Source: Flavobacteriaceae bacterium (GTDB lineage Bacteria > Bacteroidota > Bacteroidia > Flavobacteriales > Flavobacteriaceae). From it: a stretch of DNA of 64,000 bases. The notes beneath the pieces were generated by a model, which did no database searches, had not been told where the DNA came from, and worked only from the letters and a program-made list of their open reading frames with translations. Every line of letters starts with the position of its first letter. The stretch's first letter is position 1. Both the position numbers and the translations under genes were made by a program. The stretch covers positions 1 through 64,000 of the forward strand of contig CANGWK010000010.1 in assembly GCA_947457615.1 (NCBI GenBank), given 5' to 3'. This document shows positions 43,077-52,898 of this stretch, one piece after another.

Positions 43077-45923
43077 TTAAGGATTGATAGTTAAAGAAGC
43101 AAAGTATTGTTGTCCAATTAATCCTGCTCCAAGCACTTGTTGGTATTCTTTTCCACCAATATTAGCAGCGCCTAATTTAAGCACTGATTTTAATTTTGGA
43201 ATTGCATAATTTATTTGAGCATCAATTACAGTAGCTGCATCAATCATACCGTCAGCAAAAGTTGATTGCCATAAGTAACCTGTATTCCATCTTCCGCTAA
43301 GGTTGAAACCAAAGTTTTTAAATAATTTTTCGTTACCAAAAGAAGCTTTTACTCTATGTTTTGGAGTGTTAAAACCTGCTTCAAAACTTGGGTCTTTAGC
43401 TTGATCAAAATCAAATTGTGCGTAGTTATAATTAGCACTAACTTCAAAGTTTTTATACACTTTTTTTCCAACACCAATTCCAAAACCTAAAGACATTATT
43501 TCAATATTAGTATTAGTATATAATTGATACACTCTAGTATTTCCAGTAGTTAATGCATGGATAGATTGAAAACCAGCATCAGTTGGTCCGGCTGTAATGT
43601 TTGGAGAATCCATTGCTGTACCATACAAAGGGGCAACAACAGTTAAATTTCCTATAAAGTCGTTATAAATATTGTAATAACCATTTACATCATAGGAGAA
43701 GCCTTTAATTTGACCTCTATAACCTAATTCGATTGCTTTAACTGTTTCTGGTTTAACATAAGTTGCATTAGATTTTTTTAATAATGCTGCTGCTGCAACA
43801 GGATTTGAACCTGCAAGTGCAGCAAATGCTTGCGCAGAAGTTACAGTATAGGAATTATTATAAGCGTTTACACCCGTCATAAGTACAGATGTGCCTCCTG
43901 CAAAAGCTTGCCCTACAGCTGTAGCTACTGGTAAAGTTTCTGTATATCGAACTAAGTTATCCGGAGCTGAACCCACTAATACAGCACTACCTACATTAAA
44001 TCCAATGTATTGGTCTTGCGTAGATGGATTGCGGAAACCGGTTTGTAAAGACCCTCTAAAAGTGTGGTTCTTTTCAGCTCCAGCTGAATATACAAATGAT
44101 AATCTTGGAGAAATATTACCATTAAAATTTTTCGATTTATCATAACGCAAAGAATAGGTGAATTTTAATCTATCATCCATTGCTTTTTTTGTTAATTGAG
44201 AATAAAGTCCAAATTCGTTATAGTAAATAGGCCCAAAAGCGTCTGTATAAATTCTACCATGAGAGTTTAATTGGTATTGTCTAAATGATCCTCCTATTTG
44301 TAATTCATTAATTCCATAAATATTTTTAAAACTATAATTAGCATCCGAATGGTAAATTCTAGAATTATCAACTAATTTAGATCCTGAAAGTACATCTGGA
44401 TTAGCAATTACCTTATTAAAAGCGTTTTTAAATGCATCTGTTCCTGGAACTAATCTTCCATTATCAGCAACTACTCTTGCGGCTGCATGTGCTTGATCCG
44501 GTGTAGCGCCTCCTAAAGTAGACTGAACAAATTTTCCTGCATATTCGCCAAACCAAACTGCATCACTTTTCCAAGCTCTATTTACATTAAGAGCTGTAAA
44601 TAACATATCGTATGATTTTCCACCATCTTCTGTAGTGGTATATCCTCTTAAGAAGAAGTTTTTGCCTTTAAATTCTAATTTATGTTGTTCCATAAAGAAG
44701 TCATTTAAGTAATATCTGTTAGCACCTTGGTATACGGTATTTCCAAAACCATATTTACTTTGCCAAATAATCTCTAATTTTTCATTACCAAATGGCCTTG
44801 CATGTAAAGAGAAATCTATTTTAGCATTTCTAACTTTATTATCTGTCAAGTCTGTTTCGTTATAACCAGTTCTACTTACGTTATAATTTGGCAAGATAGA
44901 ATTAAACACTGTAAATTGAGCAGGTGTTATTGCTCCAGCATCTCGCAATCCTGCGGCAACATTTCTGATATTTGTAGAAGCTTCATCTCCATAAACGTTA
45001 AGTCCATTATAGTTATAAAACGATCTGTCTTTTCCTGGATTACTTAAATCTCTATAATCAGTTGCATACCAATCGGTAGCTTTCAAGAATGAAAAGTTAG
45101 CTTTAGCAGCAAAATGATTGTCAAAAGCATGAGCAACTCGTACTCCATAATCAGAATAATCATTAGTCCCTGCAGCTTTTTGAGAAGTTTGACCATATTT
45201 TACATACGCACTAACTCCTTGACTTGTAAACGGACTTTTACTATTCATGAACAAGATACCGTTAAAAGCATTGGCACCATATAAAGCAGAAGACGCTCCA
45301 GGAAGTAACTCCACATTTTGCACATCAATTTCAGAAATACCAATCATATTTCCAATAACGAAATTCAATAATGGTGAAGAGTTATCCATCCCATCTACCA
45401 ATTGCATAAAACGGGTGTTTGCAACTGTTGCAAAACCACGTGTATTGATAGATTTAAATGACATACTACTAGTATTCATTTGAACTTCTTTAAGATTTTC
45501 TAATCCATCATAAAATGTTGGAGATGCCGATTTTTTAATATCTTTAATCCCCATTCTCTCAATGGTAACTGGAGATTCTTTAATTCTCTCGGGGGTTCTA
45601 GAAGCAGATACTACGATGTCGTCTAACTTGGTATCTTCGGTTTGTAGAACAACTTCAAGTTTCTTACTAAGCGACGTAACTTGAAGTTTTTGTGGTGCAA
45701 ATCCGATACTAGAAACTTCAATTGTAAACGGAAGTTTAGCAGGTGCCTTTAAAATAAACTTTCCAGTTGCATCGGAAATAGCGGATAAAGACTCCCCCGC
45801 AATTTTAATGTTTGCTCCCGGAATTGGTTCGTTTTTGGTGTCTTTTACGGAACCTGAAATTGAACTTTGAGCAAAAGATATGCTACAAAAAAACAATGTC
45901 AAAATAAAATAATAAATTTTCAT
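43077..45923 (-). CDS. TonB-dependent receptor with carboxypeptidase-regulatory-like domain
   Basis: This outer-membrane active transporter has 948 residues. The signal peptide (MKIYYFILTLFFCSISFAQ) is followed by an N-terminal carboxypeptidase-regulatory-like beta domain (ISGSVKDTKNEPIPGANI, residues about 22-100), a TonB-box and plug (LDDIVVSASRTPER to about residue 240) and a beta-barrel ending in YFASLTINP. It lacks a SusD-type partner; the partner is the GDSL lipoprotein downstream. The substrate is unknown. Confidence 0.93.
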   Translation of the reverse strand: MKIYYFILTLFFCSISFAQSSISGSVKDTKNEPIPGANIKIAGESLSAISDATGKFILKAPAKLPFTIEVSSIGFAPQKLQVTSLSKKLEVVLQTEDTKLDDIVVSASRTPERIKESPVTIERMGIKDIKKSASPTFYDGLENLKEVQMNTSSMSFKSINTRGFATVANTRFMQLVDGMDNSSPLLNFVIGNMIGISEIDVQNVELLPGASSALYGANAFNGILFMNSKSPFTSQGVSAYVKYGQTSQKAAGTNDYSDYGVRVAHAFDNHFAAKANFSFLKATDWYATDYRDLSNPGKDRSFYNYNGLNVYGDEASTNIRNVAAGLRDAGAITPAQFTVFNSILPNYNVSRTGYNETDLTDNKVRNAKIDFSLHARPFGNEKLEIIWQSKYGFGNTVYQGANRYYLNDFFMEQHKLEFKGKNFFLRGYTTTEDGGKSYDMLFTALNVNRAWKSDAVWFGEYAGKFVQSTLGGATPDQAHAAARVVADNGRLVPGTDAFKNAFNKVIANPDVLSGSKLVDNSRIYHSDANYSFKNIYGINELQIGGSFRQYQLNSHGRIYTDAFGPIYYNEFGLYSQLTKKAMDDRLKFTYSLRYDKSKNFNGNISPRLSFVYSAGAEKNHTFRGSLQTGFRNPSTQDQYIGFNVGSAVLVGSAPDNLVRYTETLPVATAVGQAFAGGTSVLMTGVNAYNNSYTVTSAQAFAALAGSNPVAAAALLKKSNATYVKPETVKAIELGYRGQIKGFSYDVNGYYNIYNDFIGNLTVVAPLYGTAMDSPNITAGPTDAGFQSIHALTTGNTRVYQLYTNTNIEIMSLGFGIGVGKKVYKNFEVSANYNYAQFDFDQAKDPSFEAGFNTPKHRVKASFGNEKLFKNFGFNLSGRWNTGYLWQSTFADGMIDAATVIDAQINYAIPKLKSVLKLGAANIGGKEYQQVLGAGLIGQQYFASLTINP

Positions 45924-46072
45924 TAGGTTAAATTTTGTTGGTTATAAGTAGCCAAAGTACAAATATTTTTTAAATTACTAAAAAAAGAGGTTGTTATTTT
46001 AATTATTTTCATTTTTTTTATTCAATTCTAAAATTGTTTTTATGTACCATAATTAAGATTCCCTAACAAAAT

Positions 46073-46099
46073 AAAAAAGCGAAACTGGTGTTTCGCTTT
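46073..46099 (-). terminator. Terminator of the glmS operon
   Basis: AAAGCGAAAC 46076-46085 pairs perfectly with GTTTCGCTTT 46090-46099 around TGGT, with an A run on the left that gives T in leftward transcripts. It lies 29 bases after the glmS stop. Confidence 0.85.
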
Positions 46100-46127
46100 A
46101 GTATACAACATAAAATAAAAGTAGAAA

Positions 46128-47975
46128 CTATTCCACCGTTACCGATTTTGCTAAATTTCTTGGTTGGTCTACATTACAACCACGCATAACAGCGATATGG
46201 TAGGATAATAATTGTAATGGAATTGTAGTTAATAATGGAGATAAAGCATCAAATGTTTCTGGAATTTCTATAACATGATCTGCTAATTCCTTTACCTGGC
46301 TATCACCCTTAGTAACAATAGCAATTATTTTACCGCTTCTAGATTTAATTTCCTGAATATTACTCACCACTTTGTCATAATGTCCTTGTTTAGGTGCAAT
46401 AACAATTACTGGCATTTTTTCATCTATCAAGGCAATTGGTCCGTGTTTCATTTCGGCAGCAGGGTATCCTTCTGCATGAATATAAGAAATTTCTTTAAGT
46501 TTCAAAGCTCCTTCTAATGCCACTGGAAAATTATAACCTCTACCTAAATAAAGACAATTTGGTGCATCTTTATAAATTGAAGCAATTGTTTTAGCTACAT
46601 CATTTGTTTTTAATGCTTCGGCAACTTTTTCAGGAATTAACTCAAGTTCTTGTAAATATCTAAAATAATCAGAAGTAGAAAGTGATCCTTTTGCTTTAGC
46701 TAGACGCAAAGCAATCATTGTTAAAACCGTAATTTGAGTAGTAAATGCTTTAGTAGAAGCCACTCCAATTTCTGGCCCTGCATGGGTATAAGCTCCTGCA
46801 TGAGTTTCTCTGGAAATAGAAGATCCTACTACGTTACAAACGCCAAATACAAATGCACCCTTTTCTTTCGCCAATTTTATAGCTGCTAAAGTATCGGCAG
46901 TTTCTCCCGATTGAGATATAGCAATTATAATATCTTTAGTGGTAATGATTGGATTTCTATATCTAAATTCAGAAGCATATTCTACCTCAACAGGTATTCT
47001 TGCAAATTCTTCAATAACATATTCTGCAACTAATCCTGCATGCCATGATGTTCCACAAGCAATAATAATTATTCTGTCTGCGTTTAAGAATTTTTCTAGG
47101 TTATCCTCCACGCCTGACATTTGGATGATTCCGGTATTGGCATGAAGTCTTCCTCTATAAGTGTCTTTAATAACATTTGGTTGCTCGTAAATTTCTTTAA
47201 GCATAAAGTGATCGTAACCCCCTTTTTCAATTTGCTCTAAGTTCATTTGCAATTCCTGTATATAAGGGTCTACCAAAGTATCGTCTTTTATTTTTCGAAT
47301 TTTCAATGTTTTATCTAAACGAACAATTGCCATTTCTTCATCCTCCAAATAAATAGCATTCGAAGTATATTCTATAAATGGCGTAGCATCTGAAGCAATA
47401 AAAAACTCATTTTCTCCAACTCCTATTGCCAAAGGGCTTCCTAAACGAGCCACTATTATTTCATTTGGTTTTTTCTTGTCGAAAACACAAATTGCATAAG
47501 CACCAACTACTTGATTTAAAGCAATCTGTACTGCTTTCCCGAGTTTTAAATTTTCTTTTTTCTGTACTTCTTCAATAAGATTAACTAAAACCTCTGTATC
47601 CGTGTCTGAAGAAAATGTGTACCCTCTTTTTATCAATTCTTTTTTTAGAGGTTCGTAATTTTCAATGATGCCATTATGAACGATACAAATATCTCCTGAA
47701 TTAGAAACGTGCGGATGCGAATTTACATCATTAGGGACTCCATGAGTTGCCCAACGAGTATGCCCAATACCAATAGTGCCATTTATTGTTATATCCAAAG
47801 CGGATCTTTCTTCAAGATCTGAAACTTTACCCTTGGTTTTAGAAATTTTTAAATTCTCTCCATCAAAAAGCATTAATCCAGCACTATCGTAACCTCTATA
47901 TTCTAAACGTTTCAATCCTTTAATTACTATAGGGTATGCTTCTCTATGACCAATATATCCAACTATTCCACACAT
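46128..47975 (-). CDS. glmS: Glutamine-fructose-6-phosphate aminotransferase (isomerising)
   Basis: This enzyme makes glucosamine 6-phosphate for peptidoglycan and surface sugars. The 615 residues begin MCGIVGYIG with the N-terminal nucleophile cysteine after Met removal; the glutaminase domain has HTRWATHG and SDTDTEVL. The two SIS domains show CGTSWHAG and ISQSGETADT, and the C terminus is NLAKSVTVE. It is third in the operon after the GT5-like and DUF4270 genes (14-base gap). Confidence 0.97.
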   Translation of the reverse strand: MCGIVGYIGHREAYPIVIKGLKRLEYRGYDSAGLMLFDGENLKISKTKGKVSDLEERSALDITINGTIGIGHTRWATHGVPNDVNSHPHVSNSGDICIVHNGIIENYEPLKKELIKRGYTFSSDTDTEVLVNLIEEVQKKENLKLGKAVQIALNQVVGAYAICVFDKKKPNEIIVARLGSPLAIGVGENEFFIASDATPFIEYTSNAIYLEDEEMAIVRLDKTLKIRKIKDDTLVDPYIQELQMNLEQIEKGGYDHFMLKEIYEQPNVIKDTYRGRLHANTGIIQMSGVEDNLEKFLNADRIIIIACGTSWHAGLVAEYVIEEFARIPVEVEYASEFRYRNPIITTKDIIIAISQSGETADTLAAIKLAKEKGAFVFGVCNVVGSSISRETHAGAYTHAGPEIGVASTKAFTTQITVLTMIALRLAKAKGSLSTSDYFRYLQELELIPEKVAEALKTNDVAKTIASIYKDAPNCLYLGRGYNFPVALEGALKLKEISYIHAEGYPAAEMKHGPIALIDEKMPVIVIAPKQGHYDKVVSNIQEIKSRSGKIIAIVTKGDSQVKELADHVIEIPETFDALSPLLTTIPLQLLSYHIAVMRGCNVDQPRNLAKSVTVE

Positions 47976-47989
47976 AAATTTGAGTTTAT

Positions 47990-49738
47990 TTAATAAGGTT
48001 TAGTATAATAAATTTCTAATTTTAATCTTTTATTGTAATCTGGATCTCCCACAGGAATATTACTTCCATATAATATAGTTCCTAGTGGATTGGCAACAGA
48101 CATCACAGGAATATATTTGGATTGAAATGAATTACTCCCACTTCCGCTTGAAAAAGGAGAGTTTAATGAATAATTAATGGCGTTATTAATGTTCTCGGAA
48201 ACAACCAAACCTAAGCGAACATTTGTTGAATCTTTAGTTACGCCTACTCCGCCATATTTTATTAAGTTTCTAATATGGTTGGTAATATTAACTTTATAGA
48301 AAGTTCCTCTTTCGTTTACTTTAGCATTAACTATTTTTCCGTTCTCAGTTGATAAAATTCCACCATGAACAAACTTATTGAATTTCGGAGTAATCCCTGA
48401 AGAAAAATCCGTATAAAAATCTAATAATGGTCTTTTATTGTTTAAATCATACAGAAAAACTCGATTCGGTTCGGGAGCAGTTAACATAGCTGTTTTAGCA
48501 ATATAAAATGTTAAGTTAGCTTCATTAATTAACCATTTTTGTTGTCCAACTGCTGGATTTCTTAAATCATCCAATTCATCGGAAATACCATTAGGTGTTG
48601 ACGGTAGTTTAAGTCCAGTGATTTTATCATAACTATAAATATCCGCTTGATTAAATAAATCTATTACCGCCATAGAGCCATCGCCACCTTTTAAGAAAAG
48701 ATTTCGGTCACCGTCTGTTGGATTAGGTGTAACATATCCTGGAAAAGTGTTTTCATTGTTTAACAAATTAACCGTATTTCCAGAAAGATTTAATAAAAGT
48801 GTTTTTCTGGTTGGCGCGGCAGTATCTGTTAAAGAAGCCTTATCGTGGTATACTATTGTTATTACTCCACTAGAAAAATTCATCATAGCAAGTGTTCCTC
48901 CATTTGGAGAAGAACTAGCATTTTCTACTTTAAAATAAAGACCTTTAAAATGATTTCTAAACGCATCATTGTTATATAAATTAGCCGGTGAAGTTTGAAG
49001 AATTTTAGTTTGAAAAAAATCTTTCTTTAAGTTAAGCAACATTCCTGGTGCTTTTCTTTCAGCTACATCTGTAGTCCCTGGAGTGCCATCGGCTTTATTT
49101 TTGTAAAACTTAATTTGTTTATCGCTAAATACAAATTCGTCATTTTGACTATTATCAACTGTTGTAATTTTTGGATCAATATTTTTGTCGTCATTATTCA
49201 ATTTAACCCCACCGTTATTTGCTTCAAAATCTGGCTGTTGGTTGGAAAAGTATTTTTGTTGCTGTAATAATCCAGTTGTTGGATCTAAAGTTTCTAAAAT
49301 CTTAGTCGATTCATAAACGCTCAACTTTATTTTTCCAGAACCCTTTAAAGAATCTAAAGTATATGAACTATCTCCCGTACCGGAATCTGTACTTACAAAT
49401 GTACTGTAATAAGGGACATGTAAATATACCGAGTCAATAGTTGGACTATAAAAAGTAGGATTTACTGATGCTAATGCTACTTGTGTAACAAAACTCGCTT
49501 TGGTTTTACCAAAAACAGGATTAGTATAACATCCAAATTGGTTGATATTTAAATTATTAGTTTGAACTGGACCTAAATTTTGGTTGTATGCTACCACATC
49601 TTTGTAGGCAACATCCATTCCGTAATGACTATCACCCGTTATTTCAGAACCAATTTCATTAATGTCTTTGTCACAGGAGACAACAAGTACAATAATAAAT
49701 AAGGCAATAATTGTTTTGAGAAAGAAATTAAATTTCAT
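47990..49738 (-). CDS. DUF4270 lipoprotein
   Basis: The 582-residue protein has a lipoprotein signal ending VVSCDKD (cysteine near residue 22) and the features of DUF4270 of Bacteroidota: IGSEIT near the start, then alternating strand-rich and low-complexity parts, and NITNHIRNLI near the end. The function is unknown; it is presumed outer-membrane associated. It is encoded between the GT5-like gene (15 bases) and glmS (14 bases), so an envelope role linked to amino-sugar supply is plausible but not shown. Confidence 0.88.
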   Translation of the reverse strand: MKFNFFLKTIIALFIIVLVVSCDKDINEIGSEITGDSHYGMDVAYKDVVAYNQNLGPVQTNNLNINQFGCYTNPVFGKTKASFVTQVALASVNPTFYSPTIDSVYLHVPYYSTFVSTDSGTGDSSYTLDSLKGSGKIKLSVYESTKILETLDPTTGLLQQQKYFSNQQPDFEANNGGVKLNNDDKNIDPKITTVDNSQNDEFVFSDKQIKFYKNKADGTPGTTDVAERKAPGMLLNLKKDFFQTKILQTSPANLYNNDAFRNHFKGLYFKVENASSSPNGGTLAMMNFSSGVITIVYHDKASLTDTAAPTRKTLLLNLSGNTVNLLNNENTFPGYVTPNPTDGDRNLFLKGGDGSMAVIDLFNQADIYSYDKITGLKLPSTPNGISDELDDLRNPAVGQQKWLINEANLTFYIAKTAMLTAPEPNRVFLYDLNNKRPLLDFYTDFSSGITPKFNKFVHGGILSTENGKIVNAKVNERGTFYKVNITNHIRNLIKYGGVGVTKDSTNVRLGLVVSENINNAINYSLNSPFSSGSGSNSFQSKYIPVMSVANPLGTILYGSNIPVGDPDYNKRLKLEIYYTKPY

Positions 49739-49753
49739 GTTTTGAAAATTATG

Positions 49754-50557
49754 TTATAACATTTTTTTATAAAAAGTGGTGTAAGCCTCTGCAAACGCAT
49801 CTTTTGTTGCGAAAGGTAAAAAAGGTTTTTCCGAAGATTCTATAAATTTTGTTAAACTTGGGGAAAGATTTTCGGAGGCAATTATCACCGCATCCGAATG
49901 TCTAATGGAAGTCTTTATTAAATTTTCATAATTAGGAGTTTCCAAATCAGAGATAACTTCTTCCGAAATTCCATCAAATATTATTTTATTTTTCATCTCA
50001 ACATCTAAAGCACCATCGAAAGATTGTCCGTAAACCGAAGTAACAATTTTAGTTTGAGAAAATAACGCTTCATCTTTATAAAAATGTTTCATATACACGG
50101 GAAGCATTGAAGCCATCCAGCCGTGAACATGAATAATATCAGGTACCCAGTTTAATTTTTTAACAGTTTCTACAACTCCTTTAGCAAAGAATATAGCACG
50201 CTCGTCATTATCTGGATACAAAACGCCATCTTCATCAGAAAATGTGGCTTTTCTCTTAAAATATTCATCATTGTCAATAAAATAGACCTGAATTCTCTCT
50301 TTTGGGATGGAAGCAACCTTTATTATTAAAGGCATATCTACATCGTTGACCACTAAATTCATCCCTGATAAGCGAATAACTTCGTGCAATTGATGTCTTC
50401 TTTCATTAATATTTCCATACCTTGGCATAAAAATTCTAATCTGTCCTCCCTGGTCATTAATCATTTTTGGCACGTCATAAGACATAAGAGAAACTTCATT
50501 CTCAGCCAGATACGGCACCACCTCAGATGACACATACAATATCCTCTTGTCTTCCAT
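49754..50557 (-). CDS. Truncated glycogen/starch synthase-like (GT5) protein
   Basis: At 267 residues this corresponds to the N-terminal Rossmann domain of GT5 glycogen synthase (ILYVSSEVVPYL, IRIFMPRYG, DIIHVHGWMASMLPVYMK). The ADP-glucose-binding KxGGL motif is absent (AENEVSLMSYDVPK at its position), and the whole C-terminal nucleotide-sugar domain is missing. It is therefore unlikely to make glycogen. It leads the operon with DUF4270 and glmS and may have a regulatory or structural role in sugar metabolism. Confidence 0.85.
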   Translation of the reverse strand: MEDKRILYVSSEVVPYLAENEVSLMSYDVPKMINDQGGQIRIFMPRYGNINERRHQLHEVIRLSGMNLVVNDVDMPLIIKVASIPKERIQVYFIDNDEYFKRKATFSDEDGVLYPDNDERAIFFAKGVVETVKKLNWVPDIIHVHGWMASMLPVYMKHFYKDEALFSQTKIVTSVYGQSFDGALDVEMKNKIIFDGISEEVISDLETPNYENLIKTSIRHSDAVIIASENLSPSLTKFIESSEKPFLPFATKDAFAEAYTTFYKKML

Positions 50558-50595
50558 AAAAAACTTTTATTTACTTATTGGCAATAATAAACGTG

Positions 50596-50642
50596 CAAAA
50601 TTACAAAAATTTATGCAGATATTTACTAAAGTAGTAAGTTTG
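50596..50642. promoter_or_regulatory. Divergent promoter boxes for the GT5-like and panC operons
   Basis: A minus-strand TAATTTTG box (plus 50596-50603) points to the GT5-like gene. A plus-strand TAAGTTTG box at 50635-50642 lies 23 bases before the panC ATG. Both match the TAnnTTTG element; the TTG partners are weak. Confidence 0.45.
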
Positions 50643-50665
50643 TACCCTATTTTAATTAAAACGAT

Positions 50666-51514
50666 ATGCTCATTTTCAACAACAAAGCAGATTTAAACAA
50701 GTACTTACAAAGCATCTTTAATGCTAATTTTACTATCGGATTTGTGCCTACCATGGGAGCATTACACAACGGACATTTGTCGTTGTTGGAGAAATCTATT
50801 GAAAATAATACCCATACTGTTATTAGTATTTTTGTAAATCCAACGCAATTCAACAATCCTGAAGATCTTAAAAAATACCCAAGAACTTTCGAAAATGATC
50901 TTGAAAAAATAAAAACAGTTTCTGATAAAATCATAGTTTATGCGCCAACAGTAGAAGATATTTATGAGGGAGATACAGCATCTCAACGATATAATTTTGA
51001 TGGTTTAGAAAATCAAATGGAGGGCAAATTTCGCCCTGGACATTTTGACGGTGTAGCTACCGTAGTAAAAAAACTCTTTAAAATTATAACCCCAACAAAT
51101 GCCTATTTTGGAGAAAAAGATTTCCAGCAATTACAAATTGTAAAAAAATTAGTTGAAAAAGAAAAAATTCCTGTATCAATTATTGAATGTCCAATTTACA
51201 GAGAAGCTAACGGCTTGGCGATGAGTTCCAGAAACGAGCGACTTTCTGCTAAGGAACGCGAAAACGCTTCTGTTATTTTTGAAACATTAAAACAAGCAAA
51301 AACTCTTTTTGAAACAAATTCAGCAAAAAATGTGACGGATTTTGTTAGCAAAGAATTTAAAAAACTTCCTGATTTTGAATTAGAATATTTTGAAATTGCG
51401 GAGGAAGAAACCTTATTAACTTGCATAACTAAAAGTGAAAACAAAAATTATCGTGCCTTTATAGCCGTTTTTGTTAACAAAATAAGATTGATTGATACTA
51501 TTTCACTAAAATAA
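50666..51514 (+). CDS. panC: Pantothenate synthetase (pantoate-beta-alanine ligase)
   Basis: This ATP-dependent enzyme joins pantoate and beta-alanine. The 282 residues contain FVPTMGALHNGHLSLL with the HxGH-type nucleotide motif, FVNPTQFNNPEDL, FGEKDFQQL, and MSSRNERLS. It is the first gene of a rightward operon with panD 14 bases later. panB is not in the window. Confidence 0.97.
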   Translation: MLIFNNKADLNKYLQSIFNANFTIGFVPTMGALHNGHLSLLEKSIENNTHTVISIFVNPTQFNNPEDLKKYPRTFENDLEKIKTVSDKIIVYAPTVEDIYEGDTASQRYNFDGLENQMEGKFRPGHFDGVATVVKKLFKIITPTNAYFGEKDFQQLQIVKKLVEKEKIPVSIIECPIYREANGLAMSSRNERLSAKERENASVIFETLKQAKTLFETNSAKNVTDFVSKEFKKLPDFELEYFEIAEEETLLTCITKSENKNYRAFIAVFVNKIRLIDTISLK

Positions 51515-51528
51515 TTTAACTTTGCCCT

Positions 51529-51879
51529 ATGCAAATTCAAGTTGTAAAATCAAAAATTCATCGCGTTAAAGTAACTGGAGCCGACTTAAACTATATTGGC
51601 AGTATTACTATTGACGAAGCTTTAATGAATGCCTCAAATCTAATTGAAGGCGAAAAAGTTTCTATTGTTAACATCAATAATGGCGAACGTTTTGAAACCT
51701 ATGCTATTAAAGGTGCTTCCAATTCAGGTGAAATAACTCTTAATGGCCCAGCGGCAAGAAAAGTACATGCGGGAGATATTATTATCATTATATCGTATGC
51801 TACTTTAGATTTTGAAGAAGCTAAAACATTCAAACCTTGGCTCGTTTTCCCAAATGAAAACGACAATTCCTTGAAATAA
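51529..51879 (+). CDS. panD: Aspartate 1-decarboxylase proenzyme
   Basis: This enzyme makes beta-alanine for PanC and depends on a pyruvoyl group formed by self-cleavage. The 116 residues show the cleavage site YIGSITID (Gly-Ser), with [12 protein letters not shown] and [16 protein letters not shown] following. It lies between panC and the flippase-like gene, 3 bases before the latter. Confidence 0.96.
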   Translation: MQIQVVKSKIHRVKVTGADLNYIGSITIDEALMNASNLIEGEKVSIVNINNGERFETYAIKGASNSGEITLNGPAARKVHAGDIIIIISYATLDFEEAKTFKPWLVFPNENDNSLK

Positions 51880-51882
51880 ATT

Positions 51883-52842
51883 TTGAAAAATCAGTTTAGT
51901 AAATGGCTTTCAATTTTTATTCCTATTCTTTTAGGAGTTGGAATTATAGCTTACCAATACAACCAGTTTACCCATGCGCAACTAAGCGAAATTGAAGGCT
52001 ATTTTAAAAATGCAAATTATTATTATGTAATATTAGCTGTGTTTATTGGCTTCATTGGTAATGCCATCCGAGCCTATAGATGGAAATATATGTTAGACCA
52101 TTTGGGTTACGAATCTTCTTTTGCAAATAATTTTATGGCGGTTAATATTGGTTATTTATTGAATTTAACTGTTCCGAAATCGGGTGAAATCTCTAGAGCA
52201 GTAATTGTAAAAAAATACAATAACGTTCCATTTGATAAAGGTTTTGGAACTATAGTTGCCGAGAGAATAGTAGATATTTTTTTCTTGCTATTTTTCATGT
52301 TGCTTGCTGTTATTTTGCAATATAAAATCGTGAAAGCTTTTATTTTAGATAAAATACCTTTGCATTTAATGACGCTAATTTTAATAGTTGGAATTATTTC
52401 TTTTATTACATTTATTCTAATCTACAAATATTCCAAACTAAGAATTGTTGCTTTTTTTAAAGAAAAAATTTCAGGGTTAAAAGAAGGGTTGTTGAGTGTT
52501 GTTCACATGAAAGAAAAGGGCAAGTATTTTTTTCAAACTATATTAATTTGGAGCTCATACATTCTTACTTATTATGTTGCTACTAAAGCGCTACCCGAAA
52601 CTTCTGTACTAACAATTGGCGCAATCATGATTTCATTTGTAGTGGGAAGTATTGCAATAGCCTTTACTAACAGTGGTTTTGGAACATACCCCTTTCTTAC
52701 TTCTAAAGTCTTACTATTTTATGCAATAGCAGAGCCAGTAGGGACTGCTTTTGGTTGGATTATTTGGACTTCACAAATGCTTCTAGTTTTAATTTTGGGA
52801 TTGTTTTCCTTTTTATTTCTTCCTATTTATAATAGAAAATAA
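51883..52842 (+). CDS. Flippase-like membrane protein (LPG synthase transmembrane-domain family)
   Basis: The 319-residue polytopic protein with about eight membrane segments belongs to the UPF0104/AglD-like family: IGFIGNAIRAYRWKYML, NIGYLLNLTVPKSGEISRA, ERIVDIFFLL and AFTNSGFGTYPFL. Family members are linked to lipid or glycolipid translocation, but the substrate is not known. It starts at TTG 51883, three bases after the panD stop; no nearby ATG is in frame. It is part of the panC operon. Confidence 0.85.
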   Translation: MKNQFSKWLSIFIPILLGVGIIAYQYNQFTHAQLSEIEGYFKNANYYYVILAVFIGFIGNAIRAYRWKYMLDHLGYESSFANNFMAVNIGYLLNLTVPKSGEISRAVIVKKYNNVPFDKGFGTIVAERIVDIFFLLFFMLLAVILQYKIVKAFILDKIPLHLMTLILIVGIISFITFILIYKYSKLRIVAFFKEKISGLKEGLLSVVHMKEKGKYFFQTILIWSSYILTYYVATKALPETSVLTIGAIMISFVVGSIAIAFTNSGFGTYPFLTSKVLLFYAIAEPVGTAFGWIIWTSQMLLVLILGLFSFLFLPIYNRK

Positions 52843-52898
52843 TTCTTATATTGCTTGTTTTTAAACTCTTTTATAAGAACTTAAATTTCTAATACAAT

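Noticed and set aside
49754..50557. Functional glycogen synthase
   Set aside because: Only 267 residues, without the donor-binding KxGGL motif and without the C-terminal domain.
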